NCBI GenBank assembly: GCA_035263845.1
Contig: DATFQY010000222.1
Coordinates: 1 to 64,000, forward strand
Origin: JAWOLE01 sp035263845
GTDB lineage: Bacteria > Acidobacteriota > Thermoanaerobaculia > UBA5066 > Gp7-AA6
DNA length: 64,000 nucleotides
Direction: 5' to 3'
The translations under genes and the position numbers were made by a program. Below are positions 57,581-64,000 of the stretch, one piece after another. The stretch's first letter is position 1, and each line of letters opens with the position of its first letter. The notes below the pieces were generated by a model, which saw only the letters and a list, made by a program, of their open reading frames with translations, was not told the DNA's origin and did not search any database.

Positions 57581-57658
57581 TGGTGGAGCTGACCGGGATC
57601 GAACCGGCGACCTCCTGAGTGCGATTCAGGCGCTCTCCCAAAACTGAGCTACAGCCCC
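57581..57658 (-). tRNA. tRNA-Ala (CGC anticodon)
   Basis: Full cloverleaf by eye: acceptor GGGGCTG / CAGCTCC including the G3-U70 pair that is the alanine identity element, discriminator A and encoded CCA; D-arm TAGCTCAG; anticodon stem CCTGA / TCAGG with loop ATCGCAC giving anticodon CGC (codon GCG); T-arm GCCGGTTCGATCCCGGT. Coordinates include the CCA. Confidence 0.95.
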
Positions 57659-57684
57659 AGCGAAGACGCGGAGGATACCATGCG

Positions 57685-58941
57685 TCAGCGCCGTTTCAGG
57701 AAGTCGGAGAGGGGCATTCCCAGCAGGGCCCGCCGCTCGCCCTGGAGGCGCGCGAATAGGGGCTCGAGGATCTCGACCACCTGGTCTTCCTCGTCGGGAG
57801 TGATCGAGAAGAGGTCGGGGGAGAGCGCGTCCACCACCTGCGCGACCGTGATCCGGCGGGCCGGCCGCGTCAGGGCAAACCCCTTGGCCGGGTCCCCGGT
57901 GATGAGGCCCGCCTTCTCGAGCTTTCCCAGGATTTTCTCGGCCTCGAGGGAGTTCTCCTCCTGCTGCGTGTAGAGCTCGCGCAGGTCGTGGGTCCCGCCC
58001 CGCGCGAGCTGCAGGAGCATTCGGATCGCGTTCTCTGCAGCGCCCGCGCGCGGACCGCCGATCCGGCGGCGGCCGACCGCGTGGACCTGGAGGACATGGA
58101 CGAGCTCCACGCCCATGAGGATCAGGACCCAGACGAAGTACACCGAGAGCAGCATCAGGAGGATCAGCGTCAGCGAGCCGGTGATCAGGTTGACCTTCGA
58201 GAGGGCCCGGACGTAGAGGCCGAAGAGAAACCGCAGCAGCTCCAGCAGCACCGCGACGCACGCTCCGCCGGCCGCCGCCCGCGTCCACTTTACGGGCGCG
58301 TTGGGCAGCATCTTGTAGAGCAGCGTGAGCGCGGCGAACTCGATCAGCATGGGGAAGAAGAAGTCCGTGGCCGGGGCCGAGAGGATCTCGTTGGCCATCG
58401 TGAAGCGCTTGACGAACCGGACGCCCAGCGCGATCGAGCCGATCAGGAGGGCCAGCGCCCCGAGGCTGGCCGTGTAGAGGAGCAGGCGCGGGACGAGCCG
58501 GCGGCGCCGGGGAGCTCCCCAGACCGTGTTGACGATGCCTTCGATGATGAACAGGAGCCGCAGCGACGCGACGAAGAGCAGGAGCAGGCCGATGCCGGTG
58601 ATCGTGCTCGACTCGTGGATGAAGTCCCGCAGGCTCTCGGTGACCTGGGCGCTGTGGTACGGGAGAATCACGTTGACGAGGTCGAAGATCGTGGCCACGT
58701 TCTGCTTGAAGAACGTCGCCAGGAAGAGGGCAAAGGTCGCCAGCAGCGGGACCGCCGTCAGCAGCGTCGTGAACGCGAGCGAGGCGGCGAGGTCCTCGCC
58801 TCGGTCGGCGCGGAAGCCGTGGTAGGTCTCCAGCACCGCTGCGGAGATCGTCTGGAAGAGCGCGCGGGCCCCTCTCGGACGGTGCTCCGCGGTCCGCGAA
58901 TCCGCTTGCTCGCGGCGCGCCGGAGAAGGAGACCTCTCCAC
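57685..58941 (-). CDS. YihY/BrkB family membrane protein with C-terminal winged-helix-like domain
   Basis: 418 aa, GTG start. Six predicted TM helices with the family signatures LAASLAFTTLLTAVPLL, WGAPRRRRLVPRLLLY, FFFPMLIEFAALTLLYKMLPNAPVKWTRAAAGG and VWVLILMGVELVHVL. The last ~110 residues (LYTQQEENSLEAEKILGKLEKAGLITGDPAKGFALTRPA) look like a winged-helix domain. The family was once called ribonuclease BN in error; its function is unsettled. A TATACC box ends 8 nt before the start. Divergent from the small gene at 58986. Confidence 0.92.
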   Translation of the reverse strand: MERSPSPARREQADSRTAEHRPRGARALFQTISAAVLETYHGFRADRGEDLAASLAFTTLLTAVPLLATFALFLATFFKQNVATIFDLVNVILPYHSAQVTESLRDFIHESSTITGIGLLLLFVASLRLLFIIEGIVNTVWGAPRRRRLVPRLLLYTASLGALALLIGSIALGVRFVKRFTMANEILSAPATDFFFPMLIEFAALTLLYKMLPNAPVKWTRAAAGGACVAVLLELLRFLFGLYVRALSKVNLITGSLTLILLMLLSVYFVWVLILMGVELVHVLQVHAVGRRRIGGPRAGAAENAIRMLLQLARGGTHDLRELYTQQEENSLEAEKILGKLEKAGLITGDPAKGFALTRPARRITVAQVVDALSPDLFSITPDEEDQVVEILEPLFARLQGERRALLGMPLSDFLKRR

Positions 58942-58949
58942 GAGGCAAG

Positions 58950-58955
58950 GGTATA
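58950..58955 (-). promoter_or_regulatory. -10-like TATACC box 8 nt before the YihY-family start
   Basis: Minus strand TATACC, then 8 nt and the GTG at 58941; another nearly leaderless arrangement. Confidence 0.35.
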
Positions 58956-58985
58956 TGATCCGGCTTTCGAAACCGGAGGTGGCGG

Positions 58986-59276
58986 ATGGCCAAGGAAACG
59001 CCCTTCGATCGCGCCCGCGACTACGTCGAGGAGAAGATCGAGGAGACCAAGGAAGTCCTGGGGGATTCCTACACGAAGGCCCGGGATCAGTTCGACGACG
59101 TGAGCGGCGACGTCCGCAAGGGCATGAAGGCCGCGGCGAAGCGCCTGGAAAAAGACTACGGGGACGTCTGGGAAGACCTGCTGGACTACGTCAAGGGGAA
59201 TCCGGGCACCGCGGTGGCCGTCTCCCTCGGCGTCGGCTTCCTCCTCGGCTTCTTCCTCCGTGGGGGCGACGACTAA
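58986..59276 (+). CDS. ElaB/YqjD-like (DUF883-type) small membrane-anchored protein
   Basis: 96 aa. A long charged amphipathic helix (FDRARDYVEEKIEETKEVL..., MKAAAKRLEKDYGDVWEDLLDYV) followed by one C-terminal TM segment (NPGTAVAVSLGVGFLLGFFLRGG). This is the plan of ElaB/YqjD proteins, which tether inactive ribosomes to the inner membrane in stationary phase; YtxH-type stress proteins look similar. A GGAGGTGGCGG ribosome site precedes the ATG. Confidence 0.8.
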   Translation: MAKETPFDRARDYVEEKIEETKEVLGDSYTKARDQFDDVSGDVRKGMKAAAKRLEKDYGDVWEDLLDYVKGNPGTAVAVSLGVGFLLGFFLRGGDD

Positions 59277-59602
59277 CCCCGACGGTCCGGGTCGCTTTCG
59301 TCATCCAATCCCCCTTAGGGAGACCCCGCCTTCCCCGGCTTGACGTCTGTTGAGGCTGGCAAGAGTTCAGCTCCTCGTGTCGCGTCGCTGAAGCCCCGGC
59401 GGCGGTGGAGCCTCCCGCGGCGGCCATGAGCGAAGGAGCGCACCGCGGAGCTTCTGGAGCCACGCTGCGAATGCGACTGAGCGACGAGCGGCGGCCCGGA
59501 ACTCCAGTTCGCGGCCGGGCCGACGCGTGCCGACGAGGGAGGCGCAACCGACGCCGGGGCGGATGTTACGAATGAATCTGGAATCGGGAAACGGCGGCGG
59601 GA
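59277..59602. other. Intergenic stretch, no gene seen
   Basis: About 330 GC-rich nt between the YqjD-like gene and selD. Short inverted segments occur, but no coding frame, tRNA, terminator with T-run or clear promoter was recognised, except a CATAAT box (59603-59608) shortly before selD. Confidence 0.5.
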
Positions 59603-59614
59603 CATAATCCAAGC

Positions 59615-60739
59615 GTGAGTTACAAGAAGGCGGGCTATCCCGCGCTCTCGACGTTCGCGTCGAGTGCGGGTTGAGCCTGCAAGATCGGTCAGTTCGACCT
59701 CTCAGCGCTTCTCTCGAAGCTTCCGTCTCCGGCGGACCCGGCGCTGCTGGTGGGCAACGCCCAGGCCGACGACGCGGCCGTGTACCGCATCGGCGGCGGT
59801 AAGGTCCTCGTCCAGACGGTGGATTTCTTCACGCCGGTCGTGGACGATCCGTACCTCTTCGGCCAGATCGCGGCGGCCAACGCGCTCTCCGACGTCTACG
59901 CGATGGGAGCGAAGCCGGTCCTCGCGCTGGCCCTCGCCGCGTTTCCGACGACGGTCCTGCCGCCCGAGGTCTTCGAGGAGATCCTTCGCGGCGGGGTCGA
60001 GAAGGTCGCCGAGGCGGGCGCGGTCGTCGGGGGAGGGCACTCCATCGACCACGACATCCCTCTCTACGGGCTCTCGGTGACCGGGCTGGCCGATGAGGCG
60101 CGGATCACGCGCAACGCCGGGGCGCGTCCCGGCGACGCGCTGGTCTTGACCAAGCCGCTCGGGATCGGCGTGACCGTCTGCGCGGGGCGCGCCGACACGA
60201 TCGCCGGAGAGGGAGCGGCCCGCTTCTTCCACAGAAACCTCCTGACCGACGGCGAGATGGAATCCGCCGTCCAGGCGATGACGATGCTCAACCGCGCCGC
60301 GGCCGAGGCGATGGAAGGCTTCGAAGTCCACGCCGCGACCGACGTGACCGGGTACGGCCTCCTCGGCCATGCCCACGAGATGATGGAAGCGTCCGCCGTG
60401 ACGGGGGAGTTCGGCGTCGAAAAGATCCCGCTTCTGCCCGCGGCTCGGCGGCTCGCCGCGAAGGGGATCGCGCCGGACGGCTCGCGGGTCAACGTCCGCA
60501 GCATGAAGCCGAGGGTCGAGGCGGGGCCAGGCGTGAGCGAAGAGGATTTCCTGCTTCTCTGCGACGCGCAGACTTCCGGGGGATTGCTGGTCGCGCTGCC
60601 GTCTTCCTCGGCGCAGAGTTACGCGGACCGGTGCCGCGAGCGCGGGGCCGCTTGCGCGGCGGTCGTCGGACGGGTCGTCGAGCGGGGGAACACGGCGCTT
60701 CGCGTGGTGAAAGGGGGGACTGGTGGCGAAAGAGGATGA
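59615..60739 (+). CDS. selD: Selenide, water dikinase SelD, selenocysteine-containing
   Basis: Makes selenophosphate from selenide and ATP for selenocysteine and selenouridine synthesis. 374 codons from GTG 59615. Codon 20 is an in-frame TGA (59672-59674) inside FASSAG-U-ACKIGQFDL, exactly where SelD has its active-site Cys or Sec (GAGCGCK in E. coli). After it come the usual LLVGNAQADDAAV, VDFFTPVVDDPYLFGQIAAANALSDVYAMG, GGGHSIDHDIPLYGLSVTG, TKPLGIGV, TDVTGYGLLGHAHEMM and LLCDAQTSGGLL. Read from the later GTG at 59750 the protein would lose its catalytic loop, so UGA is read as selenocysteine. Overlaps the next gene by 17 nt. Confidence 0.9.
59672..59704 (+). promoter_or_regulatory. Sec UGA codon and possible bacterial SECIS hairpin in selD
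   Basis: TGA at 59672-59674. Just after it, AGATCG / CGACCT can pair (five pairs plus one mismatch) around the loop GTCAGTT beginning near 59688, with a G at its first position as bacterial SECIS loops require. Distance and stability were judged by eye only. Confidence 0.35.
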
Positions 60740-61010
60740 CGAGGCGGAGTGGGTCGAGGTCGCGTCCACCGGCCAGGATGAAGAGGCTTCCCTGATCGCC
60801 GGCCTCCTCGAGTCCGAGGAGATCCCCGTCGAGATCGAGGGCCCCACGGGCGGGTCGCCGTGGCCCGAGAACCTCGGGGCGTTCGGCGTCAGCCGCGTGC
60901 TCGTTCCGCCGGAGCGGGCGGCCGACGCGCGCGCGGTGCTCGAACGGCGCGAGCGGGAGTTCCAGAGCGAGGCGCCGGAGGTTTCCCCCGAGGACGACGC
61001 CGCGGAATGA
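60723..61010 (+). CDS. DUF2007-like small signalling-type protein
   Basis: 95 aa, GTG start inside the selD 3' end. WVEVASTGQDEEASLIAGLLESEEIPVEIEGPTGG is typical of DUF2007-like domains, small ferredoxin-fold proteins thought to act in signal transduction. The C-terminal half (SRVLVPPERAADARAVLERREREF) is the second half of that fold. It overlaps the kinase gene by ATGA. Function not known. Confidence 0.7.
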   Translation: MAKEDDEAEWVEVASTGQDEEASLIAGLLESEEIPVEIEGPTGGSPWPENLGAFGVSRVLVPPERAADARAVLERREREFQSEAPEVSPEDDAAE

Positions 61011-62917
61011 CCCTGTCGCTGGGCTCAAAGCTCGGGCGATTCGAGATCACCGGAGTCCTGGGCGAAGGCGCGATGGGGACGGTGTACCTCGCGCACGATC
61101 CCCAGATCGAGCGGCCCGTGGCAGTCAAGACGCTGCGGATCGAGGCCGGGCGCGAGAGGGCCGAGGAGCTGGCCAGCCGGTTCCTGAAGGAGGCGAAGCT
61201 CGCCGGCCGCCTCCAGCATCCCAACGTCGTCACGATCTACGAGGCCGGGCGGGACCAGGGCGTGGACTTCATCGCGATGGAGTACGTAGACGGCGAGCCG
61301 CTCAACCGCCTGCTCTCGGACCAGGACTTCTCCCTCTCCGAGAGGATCGAGGTGGTCCGTCAGGCGGCGTTCGCCCTCGAGCACGCGCACGAGAGGGGGG
61401 TGCTCCACCGCGACATCAAGCCCGGGAACATCCTGATCACGCGCGAGGGGCGCGTGAAGGTGGCCGACTTCGGCATCGGCAAGCTGCTGGAGGGGACCGG
61501 CGACCTGACCCGGACCGGGCAGATGCTCGGAAGCCCCGCCTACATGTCGCCGGAGCAGATCCGCGGCGAGAAGCTCGACGGGAGGAGCGACTTCTTCTCG
61601 CTCGCCGTCGTCTTCTACGAGCTGCTGACCGGGTCGCGCCCGTTCCCCGGAGACACGATCACGACTCTCGTCTACCAGATCCTCCACACGGAGCCCCGCG
61701 ATCCGCTGCGGCTGCGGGCGGACCTTCCACGCTCCACCCGAGACGTCTTCGCGCGCCTTCTCGCGAAAGCGCCCGAGAAGCGTCCGGCCGGGGCGAAGGA
61801 ATTCCTCCGCGAGGTCGGCGCCATCGAGAAGGAAGTCGAGAGCCTCCACCTCCAGACCCGGCCCCTCGCCGTGACACCTGGCGCCGCCGCCGTGGCCCGC
61901 GCCGCCGCCGCGGAGCCGCCGGAGGAACGGGTCGGGACGCAGACCTCCGAACCCGCGCCAGCGCCCCGCGCCTCGGGTTTGACGTACCTTCTCGCGATCG
62001 CCGCGGTCCTCCTGGTCGGCGCCATCGGCTTCGCGCTCTGGCGGAGGTCGAGGCCGGTCGCGGAGGCCGCCCCCGCCCCGACTGCGGCCGCCGTTGTGCC
62101 CGCGCCTCCCACGGCGGCGCCCGCCGTCCCGACCGAGGCGGCCGCCGCCGCGCCCGCGGCGACTCCGGATTCGGTGGCGACCGCGGCCGCGCTGCCGACC
62201 CGAGGACCCCGCGAGGCCGCGGACGCGAGCGTCGGGGTCCCGCGGTCGGGCGGCGGCGCGGAGCCGGCGCCCCGAGGCCGCCGGCCGACGGTTCCTCCGC
62301 AAGTTGCCCGAAACGAGCCTGCGCCGGCTCCTCCCGAATCGGCGCCCGCGGCGATTCCGTCGGGGTCCTTGCCGGATCGAAGCGTGCAGACCCGGCGCTA
62401 CGCCAAGTTCAGCGTCAGCCCCGACCAGGCGCGCATCTACGTGGACGGGCGCTACGTCGGGATCGCCGACGACTGGGACGACCACGGCGGCGGAAAGACG
62501 CTGGAGTTCTCGCGCGAGGGACCGCACCGCGTGCGGCTCGAGCTGCCCGGCTACCGGACGCTGAACCTGGAGATCGTTTCGACGCCTTCCGCTAAGGACG
62601 AGACGGTGGACATCGGGGACGACCTCCAGCGCGAATCCAAGGTCGAGTACCCGAAGATCCCGAAGCTGGACGACCGGACCGTCGGGCCGGTCGAGTTCAA
62701 CGTGACGCCTCCGGACGCCGAGCTGTCGGAGGGCGGCCGCGTCCTGGGCCCCGTCTCCTCCTTCGGTCCCGGCTCTCCTCTCCGGCTGACGGGCCCCGCC
62801 GTCCACGACTTCACGCTGACCGCGCCCGGCTACAAGCCGCGGCATCTGCGGATCCTCGTCGGTTCCAACGCCGGACGCGACGTGGCCAAGGTCAAGCTCG
62901 AACTGAAGAAGGAATGA
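61007..62917 (+). CDS. Membrane Ser/Thr protein kinase with PEGA domains
   Basis: 636 aa. Hanks-type kinase domain (about 8-275): GEGAMGTVYLA, VAVKTLR (Lys), HRDIKPGNIL (catalytic loop), VADFGIGKL (DFG), SPAYMSPEQIRG, and GRSDFFSLAVVFYELL. A TM helix (GLTYLLAIAAVLLVGAIGFALW, about 325-346) follows, then an Ala/Pro-rich linker and two PEGA-like domains (about 465-530: FSVSPDQARIYVDGRYVGIADD; about 560-630: FNVTPPDAELSEGGRVLG) outside the membrane. It may feed the FHA phosphatase at 3587 or the partner-switching set, by inference only. ATG overlaps the preceding stop; the frame upstream is another gene. Confidence 0.93.
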   Translation: MTLSLGSKLGRFEITGVLGEGAMGTVYLAHDPQIERPVAVKTLRIEAGRERAEELASRFLKEAKLAGRLQHPNVVTIYEAGRDQGVDFIAMEYVDGEPLNRLLSDQDFSLSERIEVVRQAAFALEHAHERGVLHRDIKPGNILITREGRVKVADFGIGKLLEGTGDLTRTGQMLGSPAYMSPEQIRGEKLDGRSDFFSLAVVFYELLTGSRPFPGDTITTLVYQILHTEPRDPLRLRADLPRSTRDVFARLLAKAPEKRPAGAKEFLREVGAIEKEVESLHLQTRPLAVTPGAAAVARAAAAEPPEERVGTQTSEPAPAPRASGLTYLLAIAAVLLVGAIGFALWRRSRPVAEAAPAPTAAAVVPAPPTAAPAVPTEAAAAAPAATPDSVATAAALPTRGPREAADASVGVPRSGGGAEPAPRGRRPTVPPQVARNEPAPAPPESAPAAIPSGSLPDRSVQTRRYAKFSVSPDQARIYVDGRYVGIADDWDDHGGGKTLEFSREGPHRVRLELPGYRTLNLEIVSTPSAKDETVDIGDDLQRESKVEYPKIPKLDDRTVGPVEFNVTPPDAELSEGGRVLGPVSSFGPGSPLRLTGPAVHDFTLTAPGYKPRHLRILVGSNAGRDVAKVKLELKKE

Positions 62918-62963
62918 TCGGTCGGGGACCGGACGCGTCATTCGCCGCCGACTCTCCTTGTGC

Positions 62964-62969
62964 TAATTT
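62964..62969 (+). promoter_or_regulatory. -10-like TAATTT box 9 nt before gcvT
   Basis: TAATTT then 9 nt to the gcvT ATG; a weak TTCGCC lies 17 nt upstream. Short-leader arrangement. Confidence 0.3.
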
Positions 62970-62978
62970 CCCCTCCTC

Positions 62979-64000
62979 ATGTCCTCATCCGCGGAGGCCG
63001 TGTCGCTCAAAAGGACCCCGCTCTATTCGCTGCACCGCGAGCTTGGAGCGAAGCTGATCGACTTCGGCGGCTGGGAGATGCCGGTCCAGTACCAGGGGAT
63101 CCTCGAAGAGCACCGCGCGGTCCGAGAGCGCGCCGGCATCTTCGACGTCTCGCACATGGGAGAGCTGGAGCTCACCGGGCCTTCCTCGCTCGACTCCCTC
63201 CAGAAGCTCACGCCCAACGATGTCGGCAAGCTCTCCGACGGGCGCTGCCATTACTCGGCGTTCCTCACGGAGCGGGGGACCTTCGTGGACGACCTGCTCG
63301 TCTACCGCCGGTCCGCCGACTCGTACCTCCTCGTCGTCAACGCGTCCAACACGCCCAAGGACTTCGCCTGGGCGAAGGAGCACGCCGGCGGGGCGAAGGT
63401 CGAGAACCGCAGCGACGACTACGCGCTCCTCGCCGTCCAGGGGCCGAAGGCGGCGGAGATCACGGCGAGGGTCTGCGCGTCAGACCCCTCCGACCTTCCG
63501 TACTATGGCTTCCGCGAGATCGCCGTCCTCGGGACCCCAGCGATCGTCTCGCGCACCGGCTACACGGGAGAGGACGGCTTCGAGCTGTACCTGTCGCCGG
63601 ACAGCGCCGAGAAAGTCTTTCGCGCGCTCCTCGAGGCCGGCAAGCCCGAGGGGATCCAGCCGTGCGGCCTCGGCGCCCGCGACACACTGCGGCTCGAGGC
63701 GAAGATGGCCCTCTACGGAAACGACATCGACGACACGATCACGCCGTGGGAGGCGGACCTGGGGTGGATCGTCAAGATGAAGAAGGGAGACTTCGTCGGC
63801 CGCGACGCGCTCGAGAAGCAGAAAGCGCAGGGCGTGCCGCGCCGGCTCGTCGGGTTCGAGATGAGCGACCGCGGAATCGCCCGGCACGGCTACGCCGCGC
63901 AGACCGAGGCGGGCGCCGGCCTCGTGACTTCGGGCACGCACTCGCCCACGCTCGGCAAGCCGATCGGCCTCGCCCTGCTGCCGGCGGCGGCCGCGGCGGT
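62979..64000 (+). CDS. gcvT: Glycine cleavage system T protein (3' end outside window)
   Basis: Aminomethyltransferase that moves the methylene group from the H-protein arm to tetrahydrofolate in glycine breakdown. About 340 codons visible of a usual ~365. Motifs: LIDFGGWEMPVQY, GIFDVSHMGELELTGP, LTPNDVGKL, GTFVDDLLVYR, DDYALLAVQGPKA, SRTGYTGEDGFELY, GLGARDTLRLEA, PWEADLGWIVKMKKGDFVGRDAL. It starts 61 nt after the kinase gene and would normally be followed by gcvH and gcvP, out of view. Confidence 0.95.
   Translation, partial: MSSSAEAVSLKRTPLYSLHRELGAKLIDFGGWEMPVQYQGILEEHRAVRERAGIFDVSHMGELELTGPSSLDSLQKLTPNDVGKLSDGRCHYSAFLTERGTFVDDLLVYRRSADSYLLVVNASNTPKDFAWAKEHAGGAKVENRSDDYALLAVQGPKAAEITARVCASDPSDLPYYGFREIAVLGTPAIVSRTGYTGEDGFELYLSPDSAEKVFRALLEAGKPEGIQPCGLGARDTLRLEAKMALYGNDIDDTITPWEADLGWIVKMKKGDFVGRDALEKQKAQGVPRRLVGFEMSDRGIARHGYAAQTEAGAGLVTSGTHSPTLGKPIGLALLPAAAAA

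Noticed and set aside
59277..59602. Possible small genes or RNA in the gap before selD
   Set aside because: Several short frames on both strands, none with a ribosome site, codon bias or recognisable product.
59750..60739. selD starting at the later GTG without the TGA
   Set aside because: Would lack the conserved Cys/Sec-Lys loop that is required for catalysis and is clearly encoded just upstream in frame.

Overview
The window is high-GC bacterial chromosome (G/C-rich third codon positions, dense genes, many ATGA/GTGA overlaps). The mix of genes suggests a member of Acidobacteriota (a Thermoanaerobaculia/Holophagae-like lineage) or a nearby phylum. It includes PDZ/7TM-type histidine kinases, PEGA proteins, several SpoIIE-type phosphatases, PKD surface proteins, sigma54 activators, and a Gram-negative outer membrane shown by beta-barrel and TonB-receptor-like proteins. 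This placement is inference; there is no rRNA in the window. No prophage, insertion sequence or CRISPR array was seen.

Layout. 1-3500 (minus): translation/cell-wall operon rpmE-prfA-prmC-murA, with murA running off the left edge. 3587-6624 (plus): an FHA-GAF-PP2C signalling phosphatase and an MtaD-like deaminase. 6631-10775 (minus): a membrane histidine kinase and an NtrC-type response regulator. 10947-16125: an outer-membrane barrel protein with a carboxypeptidase-regulatory-like domain, proline dehydrogenase, ComF, a small outer-membrane protein and an Lrp regulator. 16235-19864: an unusual DnaJ, an exported protein of unknown function, a TPR protein and an XRE regulator. 19945-28815: a polysaccharide ABC-2 permease, then three exported proteins (FG-GAP lipoprotein, an abundant-looking surface protein, a 1432-residue PKD protein). 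28956-41930: a glycan-assembly cluster with radical SAM enzyme, Wzt-like ATPase, double methyltransferase, GNAT, a PIG-L/GT2 fusion and five further glycosyltransferases. 42079-45073: a Gly/His-rich PEGA protein, a candidate structured RNA, then holB and tmk on the minus strand. 45145-53794: a dense regulatory block with a 7TM-PP2C phosphatase, a TPR protein, a sigma54 activator, a small membrane protein and an RsbW/RsbV/RsbU-like partner-switching module. 53841-64000: an amidohydrolase, exported isoaspartyl methyltransferase, MFS transporter, tRNA-Ala(CGC), a YihY/BrkB protein, a YqjD-like protein, selD, a PEGA serine/threonine kinase and gcvT.

Main points. (1) selD carries an in-frame UGA exactly where the active-site Cys/Sec lies. 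The gene therefore starts at 59615, well upstream of the longest stop-free frame, and the organism probably makes selenoproteins. (2) Four -24/-12 (sigma54) promoter matches sit in intergenic or leader DNA, alongside two sigma54 activators. One lies just downstream of the 49261-50760 activator, behind two perfect palindromes, in front of a 65-codon membrane-protein gene. Another, a perfect consensus match at 15352, faces DNA with no convincing gene but with a hairpin and pyrimidine tract, so it may drive a small RNA. (3) 43206-43365 can fold by eye into a long rod of nested helices behind a TATACT box and may be a 6S-like or other noncoding RNA. (4) A membrane sensor module (PDZ plus about eight TM segments plus GAF) is used once on a histidine kinase and once on a PP2C phosphatase. 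(5) Several genes have a -10-like box only 8-11 nt before the start codon, suggesting leaderless mRNAs.
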